This document shows, one piece after another, positions 36,335 to 48,423 of a stretch of DNA of 64,000 nucleotides (position 1 is its first letter; each line of letters opens with the position of its first letter). The stretch covers positions 38,330,076 to 38,394,075 of the forward strand of contig NC_056036.1 of the NCBI RefSeq assembly GCF_004379255.2, given 5' to 3'. The translations under genes and the position numbers were made by a program. The notes under the pieces are model-generated. The model did no database searches, was not told where the DNA came from, and saw nothing but the letters and a program-made list of their open reading frames with translations. The stretch is from Salvia splendens. Taxonomy: Eukaryota > Streptophyta > Magnoliopsida > Lamiales > Lamiaceae.

Positions 36335-36610
36335 CTAGAGAATAAGCTTGTTAGTCCCATTGGACCCGGATAGTTCTTCCTCGAGTTCTTCATCTGGTTC
36401 GAACAACTTGACTAAGCCGGCTTCTTTATCCTCGCTTTTTTTCCGTTGTGCCTTCTTATACTTATATAGGAAAACACATAAAAGAGCAACTAAAAGGACA
36501 AGACACAATACAAGGCTCATCAGTATAATCGAATTTATCTTCATCTTTTTAGCCACAATGTCCACTTCATGACGAGTATAATCATACGTCGACGTTGCAT
36601 TGTTCGCCAT
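36335..36610 (-). CDS. Possible small single-pass membrane protein, 91 residues
   Basis: An unbroken frame begins MANNATSTYDYTRHEVD. A hydrophobic segment follows (INSIILMSLVLCLVLLVALL, about residues 28-50), then a Lys/Arg-rich stop-transfer (KYKKAQRKK), and the acidic C-terminus contains LFEPDEELEEEL. The frame extends 69 codons upstream of this ATG, but the upstream part looks like translated leader. The composition, with a positive-inside pattern after the membrane span, is that expected of a real type I or III membrane peptide. I do not recognise the family. It could be a lineage-specific gene or a chance frame in AT-rich DNA. Confidence 0.4.
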   Translation of the reverse strand: MANNATSTYDYTRHEVDIVAKKMKINSIILMSLVLCLVLLVALLCVFLYKYKKAQRKKSEDKEAGLVKLFEPDEELEEELSGSNGTNKLIL

Positions 36611-39150
36611 ACTTACATACGCATACAAACCTAACAACAATTTTAGTCTGAGAGAGAGAATGAAACGAGAGATGTTATAAAAAAGAATTGAGGAATATGT
36701 TAAGATATTTTCTATTTTGTTTGAACGCAATCTTATAGAAAAAGGGAAGCATTTTAATTTAGTCAAAATATTAAATAAATATTTTTGACTAATTCTGAAA
36801 ATATGCCATTTTTTCACTTAATAAGACTTACCAAAAAACTTTTAAGGATCCTTTCCGATTTGTGAACAAGATTTATATACAAGATTCAATGAATGCAATA
36901 GGATTGTGTGATATTTAAATCATTTAATGTTATTAATTTGAGTTCGCGTTGGGATTGATCGATTCAAATTTACTGATTTGGCTTAAGTTTATTATGAATC
37001 GCATAAATTTAAAACCGTCTTTAATAATTACCTAGTTATTCTCTTCTATTTTATTTATTGTATGTTTCTTCTATATATTTCGTATTAAAAACAAATATAA
37101 TTTTTATCTTGAAGTTGTTAATAAAAAAGACATTTTTAAAGCCAACAACACTCCACTCGTATGATGCTTGCAAAAATGATTAATTAAAATTTCTTTTTTA
37201 TATAGACAGATAGATCGATCATTAATTGCATGTTTTGTTTTTATGTAATTTTCTGTGTTTAAATTATTTATAATTTATTTAGTGGATTTTTATGATATAT
37301 TTGAATGAGTCCGATCTTTGGTACTTAGTACTATTATATTTCTGTGATTTTCCGTGATTTTAGGTACGTCATAACCCTCACCTTATTTAAACCATCTTAT
37401 ATGAATTATTTTTTCAGAAAAAGTCATTTTGATAAATTTGTTTGGAAAAACAAAAAAAAAGTACTAGTAATGTTTTTAATATTCTCATTGTACGATGCTT
37501 TATAGCCCAATTAAAAAAATAAGTACTATAAATGTTGTAGGGCCAAGTAAAATTGGGTTTGGGAGTCAAAGAATTGTTACGTACGGAGTATAATATTTTC
37601 AGTTAAATTTACACCCTATCCTATGTATTTGAACTGATTTTCCTCAATTTCTATATAATACTCCCTCCATCTCACAATAAGAGTTCTGTTTTGCCATTTC
37701 GATCCGTCCCACAATAAAAATTATATTTCACTTTTATCATAAATGGTAAGTAGGCCCTACATTTCAATAAATTATTTCACTCACTTTTTGTTATAGAACT
37801 AGTGTATATATAAGTGGAACTCATATTCCATTAACTTATTCAATCAACTTTTCTTTACATTTCTTAAAACTCGTGCCAAACTAAACATGATATACTCCTA
37901 TTACTATGGTACGGAAGTAGAATTTAATACTATGTGTCAGGCGAAATGAGTGAGTACATGTTTAAAATCCAAATAATCAGTTTAGCCCAAAATTATACTC
38001 CTACTATTGGTTAATTTAATTTTCAAACTGTAACCACCTCAATCGGAACCGACATAGTATTAATTTTATGTATTTTCAAACATATATAGCCTTTGTGGTG
38101 CAATGGCAGTATATGACATTGTCTCAATTCCAGACCGAGGTTTCTCATTTGCTACGTTTTATTTTAATTTCTATTTTATAAGTAATACATATTCCTATGT
38201 AGTATATAAGAAGTATTTTATCTATAACATATTTATTATATTGGTTCTTTTATATTTTTAAAATAAATTGAAAATTTACTCAAATCTTTTATGCTAATTG
38301 CAGTATTATATTCTTATTTATACAAAATAATCAAGTATTTAATCTAGTATAGTTATTATATATTTTTATTTTCTATTTAAAAAATAACTCAAATTTTGTT
38401 CAAATAACTTATACTACCATCTCATGTTACTCGCATTTTTCTTTTTTCGACTTGTCCAAAACTACTTATACTATTTCTATTTTAAGTAAGAAGTATGGAG
38501 TATTTGATTATGGTTTATAATTAATTAACTGTTTTCTTATTACACTTAAAACACTAATTACATGATTCTAAATTTACGACCTAAAATGAAAAGTGAAAGT
38601 AGTATGAGACAAATAAAGTATTAAATAATATTCCTACCTTTATGTTTCATCTACCACCAATAATCGTCCAATTTTTACTATTTTTGACCGTTTACCAATA
38701 TATGTTCCATTTGTTTTTTACTGTTCTTTTTTTTATAATGGACCTTACATTTTATTAGCATTATCTCGTTTACATTTTATTTTATTACAAAATTAATGTA
38801 TAAAAGAAGACTCATCTTTAATTATCTTTTTCCAATTTCCATTCACTTTTAATTATATTTCTTAAAATCTGTGTCTGGTAAACCTGGCTTTATATTGGTG
38901 GACGAAAGTAGTAGCCTTTAAATTTATTTTATCTATTTGTATAGTTATATTTTTCTTTTTTTTGCTTTTTAGAATAATTGGAATTTTGACTGAATATAGT
39001 ATATGTTCATAAAGAGTTACTTTCAAAGAGTGGGTAACTATTATATTCATATTTAATAAAATAAAATATTTTTAGACATTCACAACTAATAAAATGGAAA
39101 GACAAAATTATCGGTCAAATTTATAAACTCCAAATCAATGTAACTATGTT
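36611..39150. other. AT-rich intergenic DNA with a Stowaway-like MITE
   Basis: No gene could be supported. A Stowaway-like element lies at 37661-37920 (listed separately), and shorter fragments resembling MITE interiors occur around 38640-38900. A tRNA-like motif near 38095-38160 was considered and rejected. Confidence 0.5.
37661..37920. mobile_element. Stowaway-like MITE, degenerate right end
   Basis: Starts CTCCCTCCATCTCACAATAA. The reverse complement of the right end reads CTACTTCCGTACCATAG, an eroded partner. The interior has the usual CACTTTTATCATAAATGGTA and AAAACTCGTGCC motifs seen in the other elements of this window. Confidence 0.55.
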
Positions 39151-39159
39151 TAGGAGGTC

Positions 39160-40765
39160 TGAAATTGGAATTGGAGCCTTCAATTTCAAATCCAATGTTT
39201 GGCACCACAAAAATGTTTGGATTTGGAATTGAATTGCAATTCCAAATCTTCCAATTCCACAATTTGAATTCTATATATCAAAAGTAGAAAATTTAAATTC
39301 CAAATAGTCATAAAATTAGATAAATTCACTATATATCCACAACACACACTTCACACACTACACACACTTCACACACTTCACACACTACACACACTTAACA
39401 CACTAAACACAGAATTCACACACTACACACATTTCATGCACAACACACACTCCACACACTACACACACTTCACACACACTACACACATTTCACACACTAC
39501 ACATATTTCACACACTACACATATTTCACACACTACACACATTTCACACTTTTCACGCACTTCACACACTATACACATTTCATGCACTACACACATTTCA
39601 CACATTTCACACACTTCACACACTTCACACACTACACACAATTCACACACTATATACACTACACACATTTCACACACTTCACACACTACACACATTTCAC
39701 ACACTTCACACATTTCATGCACTTCACACACTACACACATTTCACACACTTCACACATTTCATGCACTTCACACACTTCACACAATTCACACACTACATA
39801 CACTACACACATTTCACACACTACACACATTTCATGCACTTCACACACTACACATACTTCACACAATTCACACACTACATACACTACACACATTTCACAC
39901 ACTACACACATTTCATGCACTTCACACACTACACACACTACACACATTTCACATAAAATACACACTATAAAATAACACACTATACATACACTATTCACAA
40001 ACTGAAATTTCAAATTTGGTTCAGTTTTTAGTTTTTTGATTAGTTCAGTTTAAACTTTTTGAAAAATTTTAATTTTTCGATACAGTTCGGTTCTGATCGA
40101 CAAAAATCTAAAAACAAAAAAAAATTCAAAAATTTATGCTTGAAATATGTGAAATGTTGAAGTGTGAGAAATGTGTGTAGTGGGTGAAATGCGTGTAGTG
40201 TGTGTAGTGCGTGAAGTGTGTGTAGTGTGTGTAGTGTGTGCAGTATGTGTTGTGCGTAAAATGTGTGAAATGTGTATTATGTGTGTAGTGTGTGAAATGT
40301 GTGTAGTGTGTGTAGTGCGTGAAGTGTGTGAAATGTGTGTAGTGTGTGTATTTTGTGTAATGTGTGTAGTGTGTGTAGTGTGTATAATGTGTGTAGTGTG
40401 TGAAATGTGTGTAGTGTGTGAAGTGTGTGAAGTGTGTGTAGTGTGTGAAGTGTGTGCAATATGTGTTGTGTGTAAAATGTGTGAAATGTGTATTATGTGT
40501 GTAGTGTGTGAAATGTGTGTAGTGTGTGTAGTGCGTGAAGTGTGTGAAATGTGTGTAGTGTGTGTATTTTGTGTAATGTGAGTGTGAGTGTATTTTGTAT
40601 ATAGTGTGTATGCATAAATTCTTCAAATTCAATTTCATATCAATTACTTCATTTTACCAAACATAAGATTTGGAATTCCATACAATTCAATTCCATCAAT
40701 TCCAATTCCAATTCCAATTCCAATTCCAATTCCAATTCCGTATTTCAAACGCAGCCTAAATGTCG
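39160..40765. mobile_element. Large foldback element with CACACA/TGTGTG arrays as arms
   Basis: Outer ends resemble each other in inverted orientation: TTTAGGAGGTCTGAAATTGGAATTGG on the left (about 39152), and TTTAGG...TTTGAAATACGGAATTGG as the reverse complement of the right end (about 40757). Both are followed by GGAATT-rich stretches. Inside, 39340-39990 is an array of CACACACTA/CACACATTT units and 40135-40610 is an array of the complement (TGTGTAGTG/TGTGTGAAATG), separated by about 145 bp of AT-rich spacer. The whole could fold into a hairpin of about 1.3 kb. The Thr-His-Tyr/Phe-rich frames read through the arrays are products of the repeat. No clean target duplication was found, so the class is unsettled. 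Confidence 0.65.
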
Positions 40766-41077
40766 CATCCTAAAATTAGAAATCCAAGATATACCGCCGG
40801 TGGAGATGGAATGCCACAATGCCGAATCAAAAAAGATGAAATGGAATAGAAGAGAAAGTAATGATTATATGTGTTTCGATAAATTTGATGTTTGACTTTT
40901 AATTTTGTTGTTTTTGATAAAATTTTTTGATCTACTTAATTAATTAAAATTGGATTTAACATGTTTAAAAAATAAATTAAATGTTAGATGCATTATTTAT
41001 AATCAACTTTTAAAATTTTAGACCTAGTGTAACCGTCCCCTAAATCCTAGTAGCACCGACGTTGCAAATTAGCTAAC

Positions 41078-41110
41078 AATATAAATAGAAGCTTCGAGAG
41101 AACCCTAAAC
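41078..41110 (+). promoter_or_regulatory. TATA box and telo-box of eEF1B-gamma gene
   Basis: TATAAATA (41080-41087) is followed 13 bp later by AACCCTAAA (41101-41109), a telo-box, and a CT-rich leader. This is the standard arrangement of plant translation-factor genes. The start codon is at 41332, and the leader probably contains an intron with its acceptor shortly before it. Confidence 0.65.
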
Positions 41111-41331
41111 CTCTCTTTGCTTATCTACACCTCACTCTTGCTCAGAGTCGACCGGTTCCGTTACTCTACAGGTGATTTTTTTGCAATTTTGCGTTTCCGT
41201 TTCTTTCCCTTCGCTATTTCAGTGCACATTATCATTTTCGTCATTTCCAGCTGTTAATTTTTTTGTTGTTTTTAAGTACTGTATTTATTATTTGCTGCTG
41301 TTTTTGTAGATTCTTTTAATCGCGCGGAGCC

Positions 41332-44077
41332 ATGCCTCTGGTGAGTTTTATTTCTTATTTCTTGTTTCAGATTTAGTTATATGTGTTGTATTGCGGCAGA
41401 TCTATGAAGCATTGGATCATTGGTTGAAAACTAGATCGATTATTTTGAGTTTGAATTTGTGGTATATTAGGGAATGCTCTTTTTCCGGAATTTGATTTTA
41501 GTGATTGCAAAATTGAATTTGTATAATCGGTTATTGACATTTCTCTTAAGAACTGGTTTTTTGTTTAAGAAATGATTGATAAAATAACTTAAATAAAAAG
41601 TTCCACAAATATCATTGCAATTAATAATTTGTCCTCAATTTTGTGCATTTTTTTTATTTGTTTACATTTTAGTCATAGTGCTTCTATTTTATCTACCCCA
41701 CAATTGTCAACCTAAATAATCCAATCATATTTTATCCTATTAAATATCAATATTATCTATGCTATCTGCCAAGCCAAATGCCCCCTTAGGAATTTGTGCA
41801 ACTTCCCATTTTAGTCGATTAATGAAGAATATATCAATGTATCTGTGAGTCGATACTGTTGCATGCATTGCCATCTTGTAGAAACACAGCATTTTAAAAA
41901 TGTTTCTTTCTTACCTGGGAGTTGTTGGCTTGTATTGAGAAAGTAGCCTTAGTGTCCCACAGGATGTTTATCAGTGTGCTAGAGGAATATACACTAAGTT
42001 AAGAATATCTGTTGTCACTCTATACTGCTGAATCTAGGTTGGTGTGTTCTCTTTATTGTTGTTTCAGCTTGTGATCTTATACCTTCTTCTGTACAGGTTT
42101 TGCATGCCGCGAGTGGGAACAAAAATGCCCTTAAGGCACTTGTTACTGCAGAATACAACAGTGTGAAGGTTGAACTGGCAAAGAATTTTGAGATGGGTGT
42201 GTCAAACAAGACCCCAGAATTTCTCAAGATGAATCCTATTGGAAAGGTATGATATAGTGTAAAGAAGAACCCTACTACTGATCAAGCTGAACCTATTCTG
42301 CTCTCTGATTTTCATTTTGTTGGTATAGGTTCCTGTGCTTGAAACACCTGATGGCCCGATATTTGAAAGCAATGCTATTGCACGCTATGGTACTTGCACT
42401 CTTGTTCGTTTTATTTGCTTTAATTGTGGATTTCTGGTCTATGCTGACCTGTTTCTTGCATGTTTACAGTGGCTCGATTGAAGCCTGATACCACCTTATA
42501 TGGCTCTACGTTGATTGATTACGTAAGTGATTGTTTTTTGGTTGTAGAGTAGAGTCGAAAAGTATATATAATTGGTTTGCACAAATGTGTTCATTTTATA
42601 ATTGAAGTTGGGGATCTGATTACTATATTCGTGTTTTTGTTTACTTGATCTTTTAGGGGCACATCGAGCAATGGATTGATTTTTCTGCTACTGAAATTGA
42701 TGCTAATCTAGGGCGTTGGTTGTACCCCCGACTTGGTTACGGGCTCTATCTTCCTCCAGTATGTCAATTTAATGACTATCTTTCTGTACCTTGTGCATTT
42801 CTCCGCCACGAAAAAGTTTTCATTTGGATGAATCATGATGGATTATTGACATAATTGTTTCCCCTGTTGTACACAGGCTGAGGAGGTTGCAGTTTCCACG
42901 TTGAAGAGAGCTCTTGAAGCACTGAACATTCATCTTGCCTCCAATACATACTTGGTTGGACATGGAGTTACACTTGCTGATATTGTCATGATATGTAATC
43001 TCAGCATCGGATTTAAGGCAATCATGACTAAGAGCTTTACATCACAATTCCCACACGTGGAAAGATACTTCTGGACCTTGGTTAATCAACCAATTTTTAA
43101 GAAGATTTTGGGCGATGTTAAACAAGCGGAATCTATTCCCCCAGTTGCATCAAAAAAACCCACTCAACCAAAAGAGCCTGCAAAGCCCAAGCCAAAGGAG
43201 GTTAAGAAAGAGGAAGTGAAGCCACAAGAAGTAGCAGAGGAAGAAGCACCCAAGCCTAAGGCAAAGAATCCATTGGATCTTTTGCCCCCTAGTAAGATGA
43301 TACTAGATGATTGGAAGAGGCTGTACTCTAACACAAAGACCAATTTCCGTGAGGTTGCTATTAAAGGTAATCACTCTAACCAGCCAAGCATATGTTTACT
43401 TTGCTTGCTGTGCTTAACTAGTCTTTGGTGATTTTTGATTGTAAAGTATGTTTGAGTAATCTATGTACCCCTAGAATTTCTTTCTTCTGTTTATTGTGAT
43501 GTTAGGAGCCTCAGTGTGTCTGTGTCATATTGTCTGTGTGCGCCCATGCATGTTTGTCTAGTTTATCTGTGACTGGACGAGTAAAAGCATATCGTAAATT
43601 TGTACCCTCTACATGATGTGTCTTATATGCGTAATCTCAGTTTGACAATCAGACTGTGGCCTTCTTGTTTAATCATCGAAGCTCATTTCTTGCGCAGGGT
43701 TCTGGGACATGTATGATCCAGAAGGATTCTCACTTTGGTTCTGTGATTACAAATACAATGATGAGAACACTGTCTCTTTTGTTACCATGAACAAGGTCGG
43801 TGGTTTTCTGCAGAGAATGGATTTGGCACGCAAGTATGCATTCGGGAAGATGCTCATTATTGGTAACGAGGCACCATTTAAGGTGAAGGGGCTGTGGCTT
43901 TTCCGAGGGACCGAAATCCCTAAATTTGTTGTTGATGAATGTTACGATATGGAGCTGTATGATTGGGTCAAGGTAGATATCAACGACGAAGCCCAAAAAG
44001 AACGCGTCAGTCAGATGATTGAAGATGCTGAGCCTTTTGAAGGTGAAGCACTCTTGGATGCCAAGTGCTTCAAGTGA
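41332..44077 (+). CDS. Elongation factor 1-gamma (eEF1B gamma)
   Basis: Structural subunit of the eEF1B nucleotide-exchange complex that recharges eEF1A with GTP in cytosolic translation. Seven coding exons fit in phase: 41332-41340, 42097-42246, 42329-42389, 42470-42522, 42657-42758, 42877-43366 and 43698-44077, giving 414 residues, the normal plant length. Residues 1-80 are a GST N-terminal domain (VLHAASGNKNALKALV, VPVLETPDGPIFESNAIARY), and 90-215 a GST C-terminal domain. A Lys/Pro/Glu linker follows, then the C-terminal EF1G domain (NPLDLLPPSKMILDDWKRLY, GFWDMYDPEGFSLWFCDYKY) ending DAKCFK. The first coding exon is only 9 nt (Met-Pro-Leu) and is followed by a 756-bp intron. Confidence 0.97.
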
Positions 44078-45313
44078 AGAAGATAATGCTTGGACTCCTA
44101 TGGTTCCTTGATTTTGTCTTCCCGATTTCTAGTCTATCTTTGACTTTATTCTGCAAAGTAGCTTATTGAAACAGGATTTTTTTGGATCTAACCTTTGCTA
44201 AATCTTTTTGATCCGGATATTTCATCAACATACCCTTGTTTTTACTCAATTATCTTTATCAAAATGGCATTATGATTGTGGGTTGATAAACATTACTGGG
44301 CCATTTATTTCTCCTATAATCCGTGTCTAATATTATGTGAGGATTCATTAATCGTTATTCTAGAAAGAGGGAAGAGAAGCATAGGACTGTAGTAAGTGTT
44401 GGCATGCGATATACTGTATGATGTTGGAATAAATGATGCCGCCATAGCCACCCCTATTATTATCTCACCTGCACCTCCCAACTTATTATAGAGTACTCAT
44501 TTGTGACGTTCGATTTTCTAAATAAAATACTATCAAGATATAATATATAATTGAGTTGTGAGATTATTTTGATTGTAGGGGTTGATCATAACTAATTATG
44601 ATATAATTATCCATCTTGGATTGGGTTGTGAAATTTAATTTCATGAGCCAAATACACTATATATTTAATTCGAACAACTCATGGAGTATTTATGTTGATC
44701 TCTCCGTTCTTGATGTGTGACAACTCACGTATGTATATTCCAACATAATGATATTCACTATTTTGTGTGTGAAGTGAAGAGAATAAAATAACATAATGAT
44801 ATTCACTATTTTGTATGTGAAGTGAAGAGAATAAAATAAGAGAGAGGGAATAAAGTATATCATCTTAGTTGGGACAAACTAAAAATGAAAGTGGATTATC
44901 TTCAGTTTAACAGATGGAGTACTTATTCGAAACCTAAGCTTTTAATACATTTGAAATTGCCAAATAAGTTAATGAACTCATTTACTCATCCCTTACCACT
45001 TCCTTCCTGCGCCACCTTCAATAACCAGATTTGTTAAGTACAAATATGCATGCCAAATTATGATCTTGTTCTAGTCTTGTACGTGATTTCTTCTTTGTGT
45101 CAGCTCTTGTTGTTTTGTTTGGATCTGAAATCAAAGTCTGTAAGAGCAGGACTATTCTTGAATGAATCATTGGTTAAATTCCAACTCAACAAATGTTGCA
45201 CAACAGTAGCAAATGTTACAGAAGACGAAAGATTGGAGTTCAGAGGAGTATGTTTCCTCACTACAAAGACATGAAGTTACAGAAATTCGGAAAAATCAAG
45301 TTAGAATCATGGC
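44078..45313. other. Intergenic: eEF1B-gamma 3' UTR and AT-rich DNA
   Basis: No gene supported. It contains a two-copy tandem duplication (44742-44838, unit about 48 bp, AACATAATGATATTCACTAT) and, after it, a sequence resembling a Stowaway right end (ACAGATGGAGTA, about 44910). Confidence 0.6.
44742..44838. repeat. Tandem duplication, 48-bp unit
   Basis: AACATAATGATATTCACTAT starts at 44742 and again at 44790. The two units are nearly identical through GTGAAGTGAAGAGAATAAAA. Confidence 0.85.
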
Positions 45314-46735
45314 CTAGAGTGCAGCCAGTTGCTGTATGTTAATGGGATAAGCAAAAGATTTAGACATTGAACTATAAGCCTTCTTTGCAAGCAAAATGTT
45401 GGCAGCTTCAGTTGGATGAAACGCGCCCCAGAATACGTATTTCTGTCTGTTATCACATGGAGTTTGGAGAGGAAGACAAGTTATCTGGCCATTGTTCTTT
45501 CCTACTCCACAGCACCCTTTGTCCACCACATCAAATCCTACACTCCCACATTGCAATCTTATCAAAATCTGTTGCTAGTTTTCTCTTATAAAACTAGTCT
45601 CGTATTGCGCCTATGAATGCAAAAAGTGTACCATACCGTATGTTCTGGCCTTCTGGACAAGGTCTTGGCTGCTGAAATACGAATCAAGGTAGACGAATCT
45701 CGACCCTGGCAGCTGACCTCTGTTGGCTTGATCCACCAGCTGTTTGAGACCGCTGTTGAAAGGGGGGATCGCATTGTTGATCTCTTCGTTGCACCTGCTT
45801 CCACTTCCATTGTAACGGGGCCAGCTGATAGGGTATGCACCCTATCTGCCCAACTCCTGCCACAATAACTTTCCGTGCTCCCAAGTTGTAGAGCGCCTGC
45901 ACACAAATACGGGCACGAGCATGGTCAAACGAACAAAAAAGACTATCAAGAAAATGGTGTGATGAAAAAAAGATTACTGTTAATTGTCTGGCATAATCCT
46001 GGAGGAGGGATTCAGCATAAGCCTTTGGTGTATAGCGGGAGCTGGTTGAGTAGTAATCGCGCATGAAGTAGTTGTTGAGGTAGTCGTTGCTTCCCAATCC
46101 GCAGTAGAAGATGGCCTTGCTGAGATAGGCGGCTAGCTCGTTCCCATCTCCTCTGAAGAATCGCCTTAGCTGCTGCACTGTTCTACCAAAGTTATCTACC
46201 TGCTGGTTCATTGAAATGTGGTCTCCCTGACAAAAAAAAATTCTTGGATTTATGTTATTTACTTCACAAACATAATGTAAAGCTATGAACAACGTTATAC
46301 ACACCAGATTATTTCCAGTTTCATCTCTGATCCCAGAAACTCCAGATGCATAATTTGCACCCTGAAGCAGTGCTCGGCCACGAATTGCAGCAAAGGGAGG
46401 AATATAGTTGGGGAAGCCCAACAATTTAGCTGGAAAGAGAGCAACAATATCAGTTGATGTTAAACAAGAGTAAGGACCAGTTGTGCTTGAGGAAAAGCAT
46501 GTCGTGCACCTTAAACATCGACAAAAGTGAGGCCATTGGTGAAACGGCCCGTGGTTCCCTGAGGAAAGTCGAGGCCGTAAGGCATGTAATTAGCCCGGGC
46601 CAGAGTGAGAATTCCATTATTGTTGCCATTGTCAACTAAAGAATCACCAAATATAAAAAAGGTAGGAACTTGGCTATTAGGCTGTGAAAATGCTGCTCTT
46701 GCTGACAAGCACAAGAAAGCTAAAACAGCCCACAT
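45314..46735 (-). pseudogene. GDSL esterase/lipase, disrupted
   Basis: Five exons on the minus strand are recognisable: 46735-46510, 46429-46305, 46226-45978, 45896-45637 and 45537-45314. Together they span a typical plant GDSL protein of about 360 residues. The signal peptide, block I FIFGDSLVDNGNNN, block III GLGSNDYLNNY, GCIPYQLA, and the C-terminal block V region with catalytic Asp and His (FWGAFHPTEAAN) are all present. Two lesions break it. First, the only splice donor that joins exon 1 to exon 2 in phase leaves a TAA codon at 46513-46511. Second, exon 4 has one base too many in the C-run at about 45817-45822, which shifts the frame after GCIPYQLA; exons 4 and 5 total a multiple of three only without that base. 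Either a young pseudogene or, less likely, two sequence errors. Confidence 0.7.
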
Positions 46736-47353
46736 TATGGAAATTCCAAACTAAAACGAGACTTGATTTTGAATACAATGTAATGCATGTGTTTTTATAG
46801 TGTGTTTAAAGAAACAACCCGTGAGAGGAAAAGTGAAGCATTTAAGGTGAGACAGCGGTGAGAAGAGGTGATTATCTCGTGATACTATTGCCATAACTGA
46901 ATAATAATTGCAACCAGATTGATCATGCCTTAAATGGAAAGAATCAAAACTATAGCTCCATCCATCACCATTAAATCCCCTATGATCAGTTGGCAGCTTC
47001 ATGTGAGTGAATGTAAATCAAGCCATCAATGGTAAGCTATAAATGATTGCTAAATATATTCAAATAAGAACTTTCTTAAAGCGAGAAACGTAAAAAACGA
47101 TTGCACTAATGATAGAACGGTTCTCACAATAACTATCCGGAACGTAAGAACACTTGCATTGCACATATAAAGTGAGATTATATATAGTGTTTTTCACGGT
47201 AGAAAAGTTTTTACAATAACCAATAAAACAAAATCAAATTCAAGATCATAAAGGCAACTGAAAACCGATAAAAACTTTTATTCGATAAAATCATCCAATG
47301 TGTGATGATTTATCTGAAACTAGGAAAAGGATGATAAAACTTTAGCAATCAAA
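46736..47353. other. Intergenic, no feature recognised
   Basis: AT-rich DNA upstream of the GDSL pseudogene. It must include that gene's former promoter on the minus strand. No other structure was seen. Confidence 0.5.
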
Positions 47354-48340
47354 CTAGGGACAAAATGGTGTTCCTACACTGGTTTTTTTATGACTTGGGA
47401 TATTGAAATGCCTCATCAGCTCTTTCTCCTCCACCATATAACCCTTGCAGAGAAAAGACATAGAAAATGTATCCTCCACCTGCCTATTAATATCATGCAC
47501 AAACACATCAGTGTCACCGTCCAACCTGTTCCTGGCCAACAACCCAGCCGTGTAGATGGCGCTTGATGGGATGCGTACTAAACAAGCCCAACAGCAAAGA
47601 CGGCCCATCAGCCCAAAGCCCAAGGAAGAGTATGAGTTCGGCATTACCAAAGAGTTCGGCCTCAGCCTACAGCTCGGTAAAAGCCAACCAATCAAGCTCT
47701 GCTCTCAGGTCGGCGTCAAGCTCTACTCTCAGATCGGCAACCAAAGCAGTTCGGTCTCAGTATTCGACCGAACAAGGAGTTAGTGGACCCATACAGGATT
47801 TCCACAACTTCCAACACACCCACTACCACGTGGTGTCAACTCAGGCCACGATCGTAGGCCATGACCTACGCTACATCCACGATCTTAGGCCATGACCTAC
47901 ACGACATCCACGACTTAGGGTGGTGATGCAAGCCACGATCTTAGTTCAATATATAAATAGAACTTAGATCTGATAGACAGGGGTGAAGCTCTCTAGAGAT
48001 AAAATATCATATAGCAAGTCTGTGTTGTAAGCTGGAATCCCAGATCAAGCAATACAATCTTGCCCTCCCTTCTTCCCGTGGACGTAGATTTACTTCAGTA
48101 AATCGAACCACGTAAATTCATTGTGTCGTAGTCTTTATTCTCTACCAGCATTTACTAACATCAGAAACTCGCGGATTCATCAGCGCTCATCCTCCCGGGA
48201 AAGTAGTCGCTGTATCCTGTGACCTGTGGGTTCATCCACCATGATCAGATCCCACTGTGTCTCATACACAAAACTAGGCAAGCTCTTTATAGCAAGCCGG
48301 CATTTGGAGTGTCTTGGATCACACACTTGTTGGCATTGCT
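47354..48340 (-). pseudogene. DUF579 / glucuronoxylan 4-O-methyltransferase-like pseudogene
   Basis: Reading the minus strand, 48340-48188 shows LAIKSLPSFVYETQWDLIM and VDEPTG, then, in another frame, GYSDYFPGRM. After the inserted LTR, 47558-47354 continues SAIYTAGLLARNR, DTDVFVHDINRQVEDTFSMS, FLCKGYMVEE, HFNIPSH and a terminal PFCP. This is the C-terminal half of the DUF579 family, whose GXM members methylate glucuronic acid side chains of xylan in the Golgi. A 7-bp insertion (repeat of CACAGG) shifts the frame before GYSDYF, and a solo LTR (47564-48182) splits the rest. The N-terminal half is missing or unrecognisable past about 48340. Confidence 0.75.
47564..48182 (+). mobile_element. Solo LTR inserted in the DUF579 pseudogene
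   Basis: 619 bp beginning TGATG and ending CATCA (perfect 5-bp inverted ends), flanked by a 5-bp target duplication GCGCT (47559-47563 and 48183-48187). It has a TATA-like ATATATAAATAG (about 47950) and a plausible leader after it. No internal domain or second LTR is present, so it is a solo LTR left by recombination. The family (copia or gypsy) cannot be told from the LTR alone. Confidence 0.85.
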
Positions 48341-48423
48341 CTTGCATCCCAATCTAGTGGAGTTGTTTAGCTTGACTCCTCTTGGTGTCATACACAACGT
48401 GGTAGGATTCAAGAGACGGGTGC

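Noticed and set aside
38095..38160. tRNA-like sequence (GTGGTGCAATGGCAGT followed by a B-box-like stretch)
   Set aside because: The acceptor stem does not pair and the B box is poor. At most an old SINE or tRNA remnant.
39436..40638. Long Thr-His-Tyr/Phe-rich frames on both strands
   Set aside because: They are direct translations of the CACACA/TGTGTG arrays. Open frames follow automatically from a repeat without stop codons.
47556..47895. Gln/Lys- and Ser-rich frames at the solo LTR
   Set aside because: They fall inside the LTR as defined by TGATG/CATCA ends and the GCGCT target duplication. No domain.
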